Origin: Lentzea californiensis
Lineage (GTDB): Bacteria > Actinomycetota > Actinomycetes > Mycobacteriales > Pseudonocardiaceae
DNA: 64,000 bases
Direction of reading: 5' to 3'
NCBI RefSeq assembly: GCF_024648825.1
Contig: NZ_JANBBE010000020.1
Location: 59,425 to 123,424, forward strand
Part shown: piece by piece, positions 29,901 through 38,500 of the stretch
Layout: each line of letters opens with the position of its first letter
How positions within the stretch are numbered: the first letter of the stretch is position 1
The notes under the pieces: generated by a model
Seen by the model: the letters and a program-made list of their open reading frames with translations, nothing else
Told to the model about the DNA's origin: nothing
Databases searched by the model: none
Translations under genes and position numbers: made by a program

Positions 29901-31025
29901 GACCGAGCCGAGGTGCAGCGGACGGCCCGGCTCCCGGCTGCGGCCGTAGGTGGCCTGCAGCGCCTGCACCTCGATGGGGTCGCCGAGGGTGGTGCCGGTG
30001 CCGTGCGCCTCGACGGCGTCGACGTCCTTCGCGGACAGGTGTGCGTCGGTGAGCGCGGCGCGGATGACGCGCTGCTGCGACGGGCCGTTGGGCGCGGTGA
30101 GGCCGTTGGACGCGCCATCGGAGTTGACCGCCGTGCCGCGGATGACCGCGAGGACCCGGTGGCCGTTGCGCTGGGCGTCGGACAGCCGCTCGAGCACGAC
30201 CACACCCGCGCCCTCGCCCCACCCGGTGCCGTCGGAAGCGGCGGCGAACGCCTTGACCAGGCCGTCCCGGGACAGTCCTCGCTGGCGGGAGAACTCGACG
30301 AAGGCGCCGGGGTCCGACATCACCGTGGCGCCGCCGGACAGCGCCAGGTCGGACTCGCCCGCGCGCAGCGACCGGACCGCGAGGTGCAGCGTCACCAGCG
30401 ATGCCGAACACGCCGTGTCGACGGTGACCGACGGGCCTTCCAGCCCCAGCACGTAGGAGATCCGGCCGGACAGGACGCTGCCCGCGGTGCCGGTGCCCAG
30501 GTAGCCCTCGACTCCTTCGACACCCCTGGGGATGTCGCGCGCGTAGTCCACGCCGTTCGTGCCCATGAACACGCCGGCGCGGCTGCCCTTGAGCGAGGTC
30601 GGGTCGACGCCCGCCCGCTCCAGTGCCTCCCACGAGGTCTCCAGCAGCAGGCGCTGCTGCGGGTCCATCGACACCGCTTCGCGCGGGGAGACACCGAAGA
30701 ACTCCGGGTCGAACTCGTCGGCGTCGTGCACGAAGCCGCCGAGCCGCACGTAGCTCGTGCCCAGGTGGTCGGGGTCGGGGTCGAACAGGCCGTCGACGTC
30801 CCAGCCCCGGTTGACCGGGAACTCGGTGATCCCGTGCCGGCCGGTGACCAGCAGGTCCCAGAACTGCTCGGGTGTGCGCACGCCGCCGGGGAAGCGGCAG
30901 CCGATTCCCACGACCGCGATCGGCTCGGCTTCCCGGTCCTCGACCTCGGCCAGGCGGTTCCGGGTGCGCTGCAGCTCACCGGTGACCCGGGTCAGGTAGT
31001 CGCGCAGCTTGGCGTTCTCATCCAT
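8910..31025 (-). CDS. PKS-D, giant four-module polyketide synthase (modules 5-8 if colinear)
   Basis: A single 22-kb gene encodes about 7371 aa in four modules. Module 5 is KS-AT-DH-ER-KR-ACP, modules 6 and 7 are KS-AT-DH-KR-ACP, and module 8 is KS-AT-DH-ER-KR-ACP with a degenerate ER. KS cysteines are at 206, 2193, 3844 and 5488. AT serines are at 638, 2626, 4276 and 5919. DH histidines are at 936, 2926, 4575 and 6219, and ACP serines at 1960, 3612, 5257 and 7255. All four ATs carry HAFH (malonyl-CoA) and all four KRs carry LDD (B type). The ATG at 31025 was chosen over one at 31040 because docking helices of this class usually begin with an MDENAKLRDYL-like sequence and a GGGG lies just upstream. 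The 31040 ATG has no recognisable ribosome binding site. It starts 38 nt after PKS-C ends. The C-terminus is a class 1a docking tail (LDDMFSLLDNEL). Confidence 0.95.
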   Translation of the reverse strand: MDENAKLRDYLTRVTGELQRTRNRLAEVEDREAEPIAVVGIGCRFPGGVRTPEQFWDLLVTGRHGITEFPVNRGWDVDGLFDPDPDHLGTSYVRLGGFVHDADEFDPEFFGVSPREAVSMDPQQRLLLETSWEALERAGVDPTSLKGSRAGVFMGTNGVDYARDIPRGVEGVEGYLGTGTAGSVLSGRISYVLGLEGPSVTVDTACSASLVTLHLAVRSLRAGESDLALSGGATVMSDPGAFVEFSRQRGLSRDGLVKAFAAASDGTGWGEGAGVVVLERLSDAQRNGHRVLAVIRGTAVNSDGASNGLTAPNGPSQQRVIRAALTDAHLSAKDVDAVEAHGTGTTLGDPIEVQALQATYGRSREPGRPLHLGSVKSNIGHTQAAAGVASVIKMILALRNGVLPASLHVDAPTPQVDWSSGAISLLTENRTWPDDRVRRAGVSSFGISGTNAHVILEQAPEPVELPDRGPAPALIPWVLSGRTDAALRAQAEALLPVDEDPADIGYSLAATRATAQRRAVVTGTDLDSLRAGLRAVAQGAGAPGVTTGEAVGGQLAVMFTGQGSQRLGMGRELYAAFPVFAQAYDEIAALLPGVREIDDADVLNQTGNAQPALFALEVALYRLVESWGVRPDFLIGHSVGELAAAHVAGVWSLQDAAKLVQARGRLMQALPRGGGMAAIQADEEEVRAALRDGVDIAAVNGPEAVVISGDADAVAGMTARFAASGRKTKALAVSHAFHSSLMDGMLAEFAEVAREVTYQTPKIALVSNVTGQLARTEEICDPGYWVRHVREAVRFADGVRTLAAAGVTRYLELGPDGVLSAAGQDCADGRFVAALRRDRDEVATILSALADLHVHGGRVDWAAYFSGARVVGLPTYPFQRDRYWLPVTAPAGDASGLGLSSLDHPLLGAAVSVADADGFLFTGILSTRTHPWLADHVVMGAVVVPGTALVELAVRAADETGLTGIEELTLQAPLVLPENAGVHVQLWVGAPDEAGRRPLTLHSRPSSAAVDGTWTLHASGSLAAASHGTSWDLAEWPPPGAEAVGLDGHYQELAALGLDYGETFQGLRAVWRRGDDTFAEVALPDRARDQAGRFGLHPALLDAALHSLALGDGQARLPFSWEDVTLHASGAADLRVKLSPAGTDAITLRVADGEGAPIATVGSLAVRPVSAEQIRTSADRNGLYELAWNPVTSTVADAPGWVWWDELGEEVPPVVVYRAGGEDVHKTVTATLGVLQQWLADERFETAKLLVQTVGAVSTGADDAVVDPAIAAVWGLVRSAQSEHPDRFALVDAAEITDAVLACDEPQLAVRDGELLVPRLVATETTGRLVPPMGDWRLGMSGKGTVDHLVLEPAAAQPLEPTGVRVAVRAAGLNFRDVLNVLGMYRGEAGLLVSEFAGVVTEVGASVTDLAPGDEVMGLVAGGGGPSAVVERQMITRKPAGWTFEQAATVPLVFLTAYYALCDLGELKAGESILIHSAAGGVGMAATQLANHLGAVVHGTASESKQHVLREAGIADERIASSRTLDFEQRFGRVDVVLNALAGDFVDASLRTVAPGGRFLEMGKADVRDVATLRQDVRYQAFDLSEAGPERTAQMWTALVELFDQGVLEPLPVKVWDVRQARAAFRFLSQAKHIGKVALSMPRAAEPDKTVLVTGGTGGLGAVVAKHLVTGHGVRKLLLTSRRGLAAPGAAALVEELTALGAEVSAVACDVADRAALAALLDGVELTGVVHAAGVLDDGTIDSLTPQRVAGVLGPKADAARYLHELTAHHDLALFVTFSSAAGVLGAPGQGSYAAANAYLDALAEHRRALGLAGQSMAWGLWAAGMGETLGDADLARLRNGGTPALTVPEGLALFDAAIAADAPVAVPIKLDLPALRASARSTSLPAVLGGLVRTPGRRVAQSGAGRGSSLARRLASLTEAEQDHELLDLVRTEVGMVLGHVTPGGIEPGRGFLDLGFDSLTSVELRNRLSSATGLRLPSTVTFDHPTPVALAGFLRAELLGELGVAGTPAVRAQVAASDDPIAIVAMSCRFPGGVRSPEDLWSLVAEGREGISPFPDDRGWDLASLFDTTPGKQGVSNTRVGGFLEDAGDFDPEFFRISPREALAMDPQQRVLLEVSWEAFERAGLKPADLRGSATGVFAGAIYHDYASQLRTIPDDVEGFLGTGTSGSMMSGRIAYTFGFEGPAVSVDTACSSSLVALHMAAHSLRSGECELALAGGVTVMSTPGPFIDFSKQQAMALDGRCKAFADGADGVSWGEGVGMVLLERLSDARRNGHPVLALLKGSAVNQDGASSGLTAPNGPSQQRVIRQALANAGLSTSDVDAVEAHGTGTRLGDPIEAQALLATYGQDRREPLWLGSVKSNIGHTQAAAGIAGVIKMVEAMNRGVLPRTLHIDEPSGQVDWDRGAIRLLTEQVGWPETGAPRRASVSSFGFSGTNAHVVLEHVPALTATETQTNPPAVVPLVLSARSEEALRDQASRLAAGTDSQSLLDIGYSLVTTRQSHERRAVVVGADHESVLAGLSAFAATGQAAGVVTGLAAPGRLAFLFTGQGSQRLGMGAGLYEAFPVFARAYDEVCEFLPGIKGITDADVLGQTSNAQPAIFALEVALFRLVRSWGVTPDFLAGHSIGEIAAAHVAGVLSLQDAAKLVSARGRLMQALPAGGAMVAVQATEDEVRGHLSDEVSLAAVNGPNAVVLSGAASPVLEVAEKFEELGRRTKRLAVSHAFHSALMEPMLDEFRAVAESIEYREPTVPMVSTVTGALVGPGEVTSPEYWVEHVRKPVRFADGLTTLTGLDVTRFLEIGPDAALSGLGQDTAEAVFVPSLRRDRDETTSLVTALGTLYSHGVDVGWQEYFAGSGAKAVALPTYPFRQQRFWLHSAPGVGDAPSLGLGALDHPLLGATVTLPDSGGLVLTGRLSLDAQPWLAGHRVMGTVLLPGTAFAELAVRAGDEVGCDTVEELVLQAPLVLGTAALQLRVSLSESEADGRRSVTVHSRPENVDDEWTLHAFGTLVRGGDEPGEPQTVWPPENAAPVDLDGFYPNLAEAGLDYGGLFRGLRAAWRRGEETFAEVELPADTDVSRFGLHPALLDAALHAVGLSGGQARLPFSLAGLTLHAAGATALRVRLAPAGSGALSLRVADVTGAPVLSVDRLALREISEEQLRPVNSAKRDALFTVDWALVTPGAPADVLPYGQEAAADAFVHAVPEGAADVLTVEVLGLLQSWLAEDREAKLVVRTVPGVPAHAAVSGLVRSAQAEHPDRFVLVHGDGDVAAAVGTGEPEVLLTDGELRVPRLVRAKTTSRDDWSLDGTVLVTGGTGGLGALVARRLVENHGVRHLVLVSRSGGDSPGAPRLVQELTALGAEVTVAACDVSDRAQLEAALALVPADQPLRGIVHAAGVLDDGVLDAMTRERVEAVLRPKAEAAWHLHELTTDLDLFVTFSSIAGTLGAPGQANYAAANGFLDGLAIHRRALGLPATSIAYGLWDEGMGHGQAAGPAGFAALSAEDGLALFDLLALGDDANPVATALDVAAVRDAAKATGVVPHVLRSLVRVRPRRTARTEEGAGLRQRLGALPPAERLRQLLELIRTEVALVLGHTSPDAVETDRAFGDLGFDSLTAVELRNRLDAATGLRLPATLIFDYPTPLVLAEFVQAEFLDELADPETPVFAPVALADDPIAIVGMACRYPGGVGSPEDLWDLVTHGRDGVTRFPEDRGWDVDGIYHPDPDAQGKTYTREGGFLHDAGDFDPEFFGISPREALAMDPQQRLLLEVSWEALEHARVDPTGLKGSQTGVFAGLMYHDYGARLGVLPDGVEGFIGTGTSGSVLSGRVAYTLGLEGPAVTVDTACSSSLVAMHWAMQALRTGECSMALAGGVTVMASPDTFIGFSRQRGLAVDGRCKSFSADADGTGWSEGVGVLALERLSDAQRNGHRVLAVVRGSAVNQDGASNGLTAPNGPSQQRVIRQALASAGIVSSTVDVVEAHGTGTPLGDPIEAQALLATYGQERDEEPLYLGSIKSNIGHTQASAGVAGVIKMVQALRHGVLPATLHLQEPTPHVDWASGDVSLLTEQRAWPEVDRPRRAAVSSFGISGTNAHVILEQAPDVPVPPREDAELPAVPWVLSGRSEEALREQAVRLLAAGGQHADLGLSLATTRTSHDHRAVVVGSTAQELRAGLTALSAGETAASVTTGKVLSGRTAVLFTGQGSQRLGMGSGLYKAFPVFAQAYDEVCAFLPGIRDIADADVLDLTGNAQPAIFALEVALFRLVRSWGVTPDFVAGHSIGEIAAAHVAGVLSLEDAAKLVSARGRLMQALPAGGAMVAVQATEDEVREHLSPKVSLAAVNGPNAVVLSGAASQTLKVAKKFEKLGRRTKRLAVSHAFHSVLMEPMLDEFRAVAESLTYAAPSIPVVSTVTGQLVTDRLTDPAHWVEHVRATVRFADTVSWLHDKGVTRFLEAGPDGVLSAMGADSADGLFTSFLRKDRDEATSALTGLAAAYTRGEQVDWSAVFAGSDARIVDLPTSAFQHQRFWLASAGAGADVSAVGLVPTEHPLLGAAVPFADGDGWVLTGRLSLATHPWLADHAALGTVLMPGTGLLELVVRAGDEAGCGTVEELTVQAPLLLPASGSLDVQVLVGAADGAGRRPVSVHSRGAHGSWTEHAAGTLSPATAAPAFDLAAWPPAGEAVELDGVYEDFEAAGLVYGPVFRGLRAAWRAGDDVWAEVALPEEEHDQAGRFGLHPALLDAALHTIGFTEGEGTRLPFSFGSVTLHATGATTLRVRVTSTGTDRVSVLVADSTGAPVATIGSLVVRAASAEQVRSTDEPLYELSWVPVLAQGTPVEHLPLQEVGDDVPAALVLDVAAGEPRDVLHSTLAAIQGFLAEERFADARLVVVTDQSLSGAAVRGLVRSAESENPGRFVNVQGDDVTAALATGEPQVRVHDGVTLAPRLVRARTADPAAWGEGTVLVTGGTGGIGAAIARHLVKAHGVTKLVLTSRRGLEAPGAAELAAELGAQVEACDVADRDALAALLDSIPDLTGIVHAAGVLDDGVVTALTPERMDTVLRPKAEAAVTLHELTRDRPLSQFVLLSSVSGVLGGPGQANYAAANAVLDALAELRVAEGLPARSLAYGLWADGMGDGSDVDRLSRDGFGALSVQEGLALFDAALAARTAVPVPVKLDLATLQVHARTSPIPAVLRGLVRVPRLRSAVNAQAVSALLETLSRLSDADQRTHVTDLVRARVAEVLGHSATAAVEVGRAFTELGFDSLTAVELRNRLGEATGLRLPATLIFDYPTPLALAEHVRTELLGATATAVVPAARSAASDEPVAIIAMSCRYPGGVRSPEDLWRLVAEGTDAITPFPADRGWDLEDLYDPDPDRTGKSYAREGGFLHDAADFDAEFFGISPREAMTVDPQQRLLLETAQEAFERAGIDPAVLKGSPTGVFAGVMYNDYASRLTSAPDGFEGLLGTGSANSVLSGRVAYTFGLEGPAVSVDTACSSSLVALHLAAQALRSGDCDLALAGGATVMATPNPFIEFSRQRGLAADGRCKPFAAAADGTGWSEGAGFLLLERLSDAQRNGHRVLAVVRGSAVNQDGASNGLTAPNGPSQVRVIRQALASAGLSTVDVDALEAHGTGTALGDPIEAQAVLATYGQDRDVPLVLGSVKSNIGHTQAAAGVAGIIKMVEAMRHGVIPASLHIDSPSPHVDWTEGAVELATEARPWAWRDRPRRAAVSAFGISGTNAHVILEQGPDTPVAAREVKAPALLPYVLSGRTENALRAQAERLLNAELAEPVDVAYSLVTSRTVHERRAVVTGGPADLRAGLAAFADGQPAANVTTGRAMGGKLAVLFTGQGSQRLGMGRELYAAFPVFAEAYDEIAALLPGLREIDDADALNQTDNAQPALFALEVALYRLVESWGVRPDFLAGHSIGELSAAHVAGVLSLRDAATLVEARGRLMQALPADGAMVAVEATEDEVREHLTAEVGLAAVNGPSAVVLSGVEAPTLAVAESFRAQGRRTKRLPVSHAFHSVLMDPMLAEFEEVARSLDYREPAIPVMSNVTGRPATELTDPRYWVRHVRDTVRFADGVRELEAAGVTRFVELGPDGVLSAMGHDCASDAAVFIPLLRKDRAERQSAEAAFGRLVAAGVTVDWEAFFAGTGARRTELPTYAFQRERYWLESGPVTGDAAGLGLTTTEHPLLGATVSTPDGDGLICFGRLSRAAQPWLVDHTVLGAVLVPGAALVEMAVRAGDELGCPRVAELTLAAPMVLPDQGGLAVQVVVGATAEDGGREVAVYSRRADAAVEEPWTQHATGVLTPDESRPPVAGEWPPADAEVLDLEGLYSDLEVTGLSYGPVFQGLTSAWLRDAEIFADVVLPDAAHGDVPRFGIHPALLDAALHPIGLLGFDGEATARLPFLWRDVSLHATNATAVRVTVTPTGADSVRLELTDTAGAPVLTVGSLLLREVSKEQLGQPSTSDWLFRADWVPVAGGGAPVAWAYHDEAGQTEPPVTVLRVQPPAEAVPHAVHDVLASTLATVQAWLADERDAGGKLVVLTHHAVRVRDGDEVSPVTASTWGLIRSAQSENPGRLVLLDASEQDVELAVANLGDETQLAVRDGVVHACRLLRASSAPELVPPPGERAWRLGSPSGDGLEEFTFQPFPEAAAPLAAHEVRIGVRAAGVSSGDAGMLGLEAAGIVVEVGQGITDLRAGDAVMGLVRNGFGPLVRTDRALVTKVPHWWTFEQAASVPRAFLTAWYALNDLAGLSAGEAVLINAAAGDVGMAATQIARHLGAEVYGTAGEGQHDVLRSAGLPDSRIASALTPGFEERFLASSNGRGVDVVLNALPGEAADPSARLLPRGGRWVEMGKPDLRPESDFAGQYPGVTYRVCDVEDAGTERIAAMWEELITMFESGLLNPLPVRSWDIREAPEAARFLGRAERSGKVVLTVPRVLDTNGTVLVTGGTGGLGAVLARHLVTALGVRDLVLAGRRGVDAPGAAELVRELTGLGAEVRVAACDAADRSELELLLDSIPVLTGVVHAAGVLDDGLFTSLTPDRLDKVLRPKVNAAWNLHELTLGRDLTMFVLFSSAAGVLGTPGQANYAAANTFLDALAEHRRSLGLPASSLAYGLWADGMGSATDAGRMAREGFGALTATEGLALFDLATSVVAPATVPMKLDVARLRTLAETASLPPLLRVLVPPQRARRSASADTAGQADELKRRLAGLSQADARQALLAVVRRQAAAVLGHAGPDTIEPDRAFTDLGFDSLTAVELRNQLGEVTGLRLPATLIFDYPTPDAMSEFLQAEVVPAATAEVSGVDNEITHLEAALSALDPAATDGARVETRLRQLVALWRDKTRAGSDDRADLEAATLDDMFSLLDNEL
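10215..11120 (-). other. Degenerate enoylreductase domain of PKS-D module 8
   Basis: Compared with the intact ERs of PKS-A, PKS-D module 5 and PKS-E, this domain lacks about 11 residues at the LNFRDVL region (near 11005-11035). It also has Gly to Asp in the NADPH-binding glycine loop (near 10725-10755), and further changes nearby (PRAFLTAWYAL for PLVFLTAYYGL). The frame stays open and the flanking KR is intact, so this is domain-level decay inside a working gene. Inactivity is inferred. Confidence 0.8.
14266..14348. repeat. Direct repeat copy in KS of PKS-D module 8 (83 bp)
   Basis: Identical over 83 bp to 19198-19280 in the KS of module 7, in the VNQDGASNGL-upstream coding region. The identity includes third codon positions, which points to recent duplication or gene conversion. 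Confidence 0.85.
15135..20020 (-). other. PKS-D third module (module 7): KS-AT-DH-KR-ACP
   Basis: KS Cys3844 is in DTACSSSLV. AT Ser4276 with HAFH predicts malonyl-CoA. DH His4575 is in DHAALGTVLMPG, with Asp in LLDAALH. KR has GGTGGIG and LDD (B type). The ACP Ser is at 5257. No ER is present. The expected outcome is a second double bond conjugated with that of module 6. Confidence 0.9.
19198..19280. repeat. Direct repeat copy in KS of PKS-D module 7 (83 bp)
   Basis: Partner of 14266-14348, same orientation, about 4.9 kb apart within one gene. Confidence 0.85.
20060..24970 (-). other. PKS-D second module (module 6): KS-AT-DH-KR-ACP
   Basis: The KS is somewhat divergent (FSKQQAMALDGRCKAF where its neighbours read FSRQRGLA) but keeps Cys2193. 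AT Ser2626 with HAFH predicts malonyl-CoA. DH His2926 lies in GHRVMGTVLLPG. KR is B type. There is no ER between DH and KR; the spacer holds only the KR structural subdomain. The expected outcome is a trans double bond. Its AT is nearly identical over long stretches to those of module 7 and of PKS-A module 2. Confidence 0.9.
23994..24110. repeat. Direct repeat copy in KS of PKS-D module 6 (117 bp)
   Basis: Identical over 117 bp to 46164-46280 in the KS of PKS-A module 2. It covers the EAHGTGTRLGDPIEAQALL coding stretch and the preceding helix. The flanks stay highly similar. Confidence 0.87.
25020..30935 (-). other. PKS-D first module (module 5): KS-AT-DH-ER-KR-ACP, fully reducing
   Basis: KS Cys206 sits in DTACSASLV, with Ala replacing the usual second Ser. 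AT Ser638 is in GHSVGE with HAFH, predicting malonyl-CoA. DH has HVVMGAVVVPG and LLDAALH. ER has LNFRDVLNVLGMY and the nucleotide loop SAAGGVGMAA. KR is B type (LDD). The ACP Ser is at 1960. All catalytic signatures look intact, so this module should leave a saturated CH2-CH2 unit. Confidence 0.9.
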
Positions 31026-31063
31026 TGTTGCCCCACTCATTGGTCAAGATCACGAGCGCCGGC

Positions 31064-35523
<4,460 letters not shown>

Positions 35524-35524
<1 letters not shown>

Positions 35525-38500
35525 CAGGAGTTCTCCGAACCAGGGGTGAGTGACACGAACTCGTCTTGGGCGGCCGCCATGACGCGCTTCACCAGTTCGT
35601 CGGCGTCCATCTCGTCGATCAGGCCGGCCTCGGGGGACACCTCGGCGGCGACCAGGTCGTCCGGCTCGGCGTCCGGCTCGGCGAGTCCCGGCAGCAGCGA
35701 GAGGACGAAGACGGCGACCGCGCGCGGCGACGGGTGGTCGAAGACGACCGTGGCGGCCAGGCGCAGGCCGAACATCGAGTTGAGCCTGTTGCGCAGGTTC
35801 ACGGAGCTGAGCGAGTCGAAGCCCAGCTCGGTGAACGCGCGTTCCGGGTCGATCAGCGCTCCGGAGCTGTGCCCCAGCACGTCGGCGACCTGGTCCAGCA
35901 CGGCTTCCAGGACCGTGTCCTGCCGTTCTGCCGCAGGCAGTGCAGCCAGGCGTTCGACGAGGGAGAGGTCCCGCGCCTCGCGCGAGGTCGCGTTGCGCCG
36001 TACGGCCGTGCGCACCAGGCCGCGCAGGACGGCCGGGACCTCGGTGGTGCGCGCCAGGCGGTTCAGCACGGTGAAATCGATCTTCACCGGGACTGCCAGT
36101 GCTTCGTCCGACGCCAGTGCGGCGTCGAAGGCGCGCATGCCTTCCGCGCGGTCCAGTGAGCCGAAGCCGTCGCGGCCGAGGCGATCCGTCTGGGCTTCGT
36201 CGAGGTGAACCGTCAGACCCCGCTCCTGCTGCCACGGTCCCCAGGCCAGTGACCGCGCGGCGAGCCCGCGGGCGCGGCGGTAGGCGGCCAGCGCGTCCAG
36301 GAAGCAGTTGGCCGCGGCGTAGCTGCCCTGGCCGGGAGAACCGAGGACGCCGGCGGCCGAGGAGTACAGGACGAAGTGCTGAAGGCCCAAGTCCTTCGTG
36401 AGCTCGTGGAGGTGCCACGCCGCGTCGACCTTCGGGACGAGCACTCCTTCGAGTCGTTCCGGGGTGATCGCGGTGACGACACCGTCGTCGAGCACACCCG
36501 CGACGTGGACCACGCCGGTCAGCGGGTGCCCGGCCGGGATGCGGCCGAGCACGGCGGCGACGTCCTGCCGATCGGCGGCGTCGCAGCGCTCCACGACGAC
36601 CTGTGCGCCCAGAGCCGTCAGTTCGTCGCACAGCTCCACCGCTCCTGGCGCGTCGAGCCCGCGGCGGCTGGTCAGGACCAGGTGCCGGACGCCGTGCTCG
36701 GTCACCAGGTGCCGGGCGGCCAGCGCTCCCAGGTCGCCGGTGCCACCGCTGATCAGCACGGTGCCGTCCGGGTCCCACGTCGCCGGGTCGGCGGCGGCGG
36801 TCACGGGAACGAGACGCGGCACGACCAGTTCGCCACCGCGTGCGGCGACCTGGGGCTCACCGGTGGCAACGGCCTCGCCGACCGCCTCGGCCGGACCGTC
36901 GAAGAGGACGAACCTGCCGGGGTTCTCCGACTGGGCTGAGCGGACCAGGCCCCACACCGCGGCGGAGGCCGGGCACGGTGCGCCGGGATCGGTCGCGCCG
37001 CTGGTCCGCACGACCAGGGTCGCCGCGGCGAACCGGTCGTCCTCCAGCCAGCGGTGCAGGACGCCCAGCACGGTCGCGGTGAGCCGGTGGGTGTCGTCGA
37101 CCGGGTCGTCGCCGGACAGCGCCGGGTACACGACGTGCCCTTCGACGGCGCCGTCGGCAGGCACGTCGGAGTAGTCCGTCCAGGGCTGGGCGTTCTGAGC
37201 CCGCGTGCCCTGCCATTCGACCGCGTACAGGTTCTCCCGCGCGTCCGAGCCGCGCAGTTGTTCCGCGGTGACGGGCCGGACGGCGATCGACTCGACGGAG
37301 ATCACCGGCTGCCCGGCGTCGTCCACCGCGGAAAGCGCTCCCGAGCTCCCGTCCGCGCCCGTCAGCCGCACCCTCAGCGTGCGCGCACCGGTGGCGTGCA
37401 ACGAGACGCCGCCCCAGGAGAACGGGAGTGCGGCGGTCTCGTCCGCGCCGGGAGCCAGGAACAGGGTGTGCAGCGCCGCGTCGAGCAGGGCCGGGTGGAT
37501 CGTGAAGCCGTCGGCACCGGCGTCCGGCAGGGCCACCTCGGCGAAGATCTCGCCGTCCCGCCGCCACACCGCCCGCAGTCCCTGGAACACGGGACCGTAG
37601 TCGAACCCGGAGTCGGCCAGGCGGGGGTAGAAGCCGTCAAGGGCGACGGGAGCGGCACCTCTGGGCGGCCACTCCCCCGGTGCCCAGTCGGTGGTGGTGG
37701 CGGTGGGCCGCAGCCATCCGTCCGCGTGACGGGTCCACGTCTGCCCCGCGGGGGGCCGGCTGTGGACGGAGATCGGCCGGCGGCCGTCCTCGTCGGCGTC
37801 ACCGACGACCACCTGAAGTGCCAGGGAAGCGTCCGAGCTCAGCAGCACCGGCGCGTGCAGGGTCAGTTCCTCGACCGTCCGGCACCCGACCTCGTCACCG
37901 GCGCGGATCGCCAGCTCGACCAGCGCCGCCCCCGGCACGATCACCGTGCCCATGACGGCGTGGTCGGCCAGCCACGTGTGGGAGGAGAGCGACACCCGTC
38001 CGGCGAACAACGCCCCGTCGCCGTCCGCGGGCAGGATCGCCGCCTCGAGCACCGGGTGCTCCGCAGAGACCAGCCCGATCGAGGTCAGGTCGGCGGGAGC
38101 GTCGTCGTTCGCGAGCCAGTACGGGCTGTTCTGGAACGCGTAGGTGGGTACGTCGACGCGACGAGCCCCCGTGGCGCCGAAGAAAGCGGTCCAGTCGATC
38201 CGCGCTCCGCTGATGTGCAGCCGCGCCACCATCGTGGCCAGGTCCAGGTCCTCGGCGTGGTCCTTGCGCAGGGACGAGACGAACTCGGCGGCGTCCGGCC
38301 GCTCCACGATCTCCATCGCGGCCGCGGTCAGCACTCCGTTGGGCCCCACCTCGACGTAGCGGGTGACGCCTTCCCGTTCGAGCAGGCTCACGGCGTCGGT
38401 GAACCGGACGGGCCGGCGGATGTGCCGGACCCAGTACTGCGGATCGCTCACCTCGGCCGCGCTGACCTGCTTGCCCGTGAGGGTGGAGATGATCGGGACG

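Noticed and set aside
31026..31040. ATG at 31040 as start of PKS-D.
   Set aside because: It has no ribosome binding site, and the docking helix begins naturally at the ATG at 31025.
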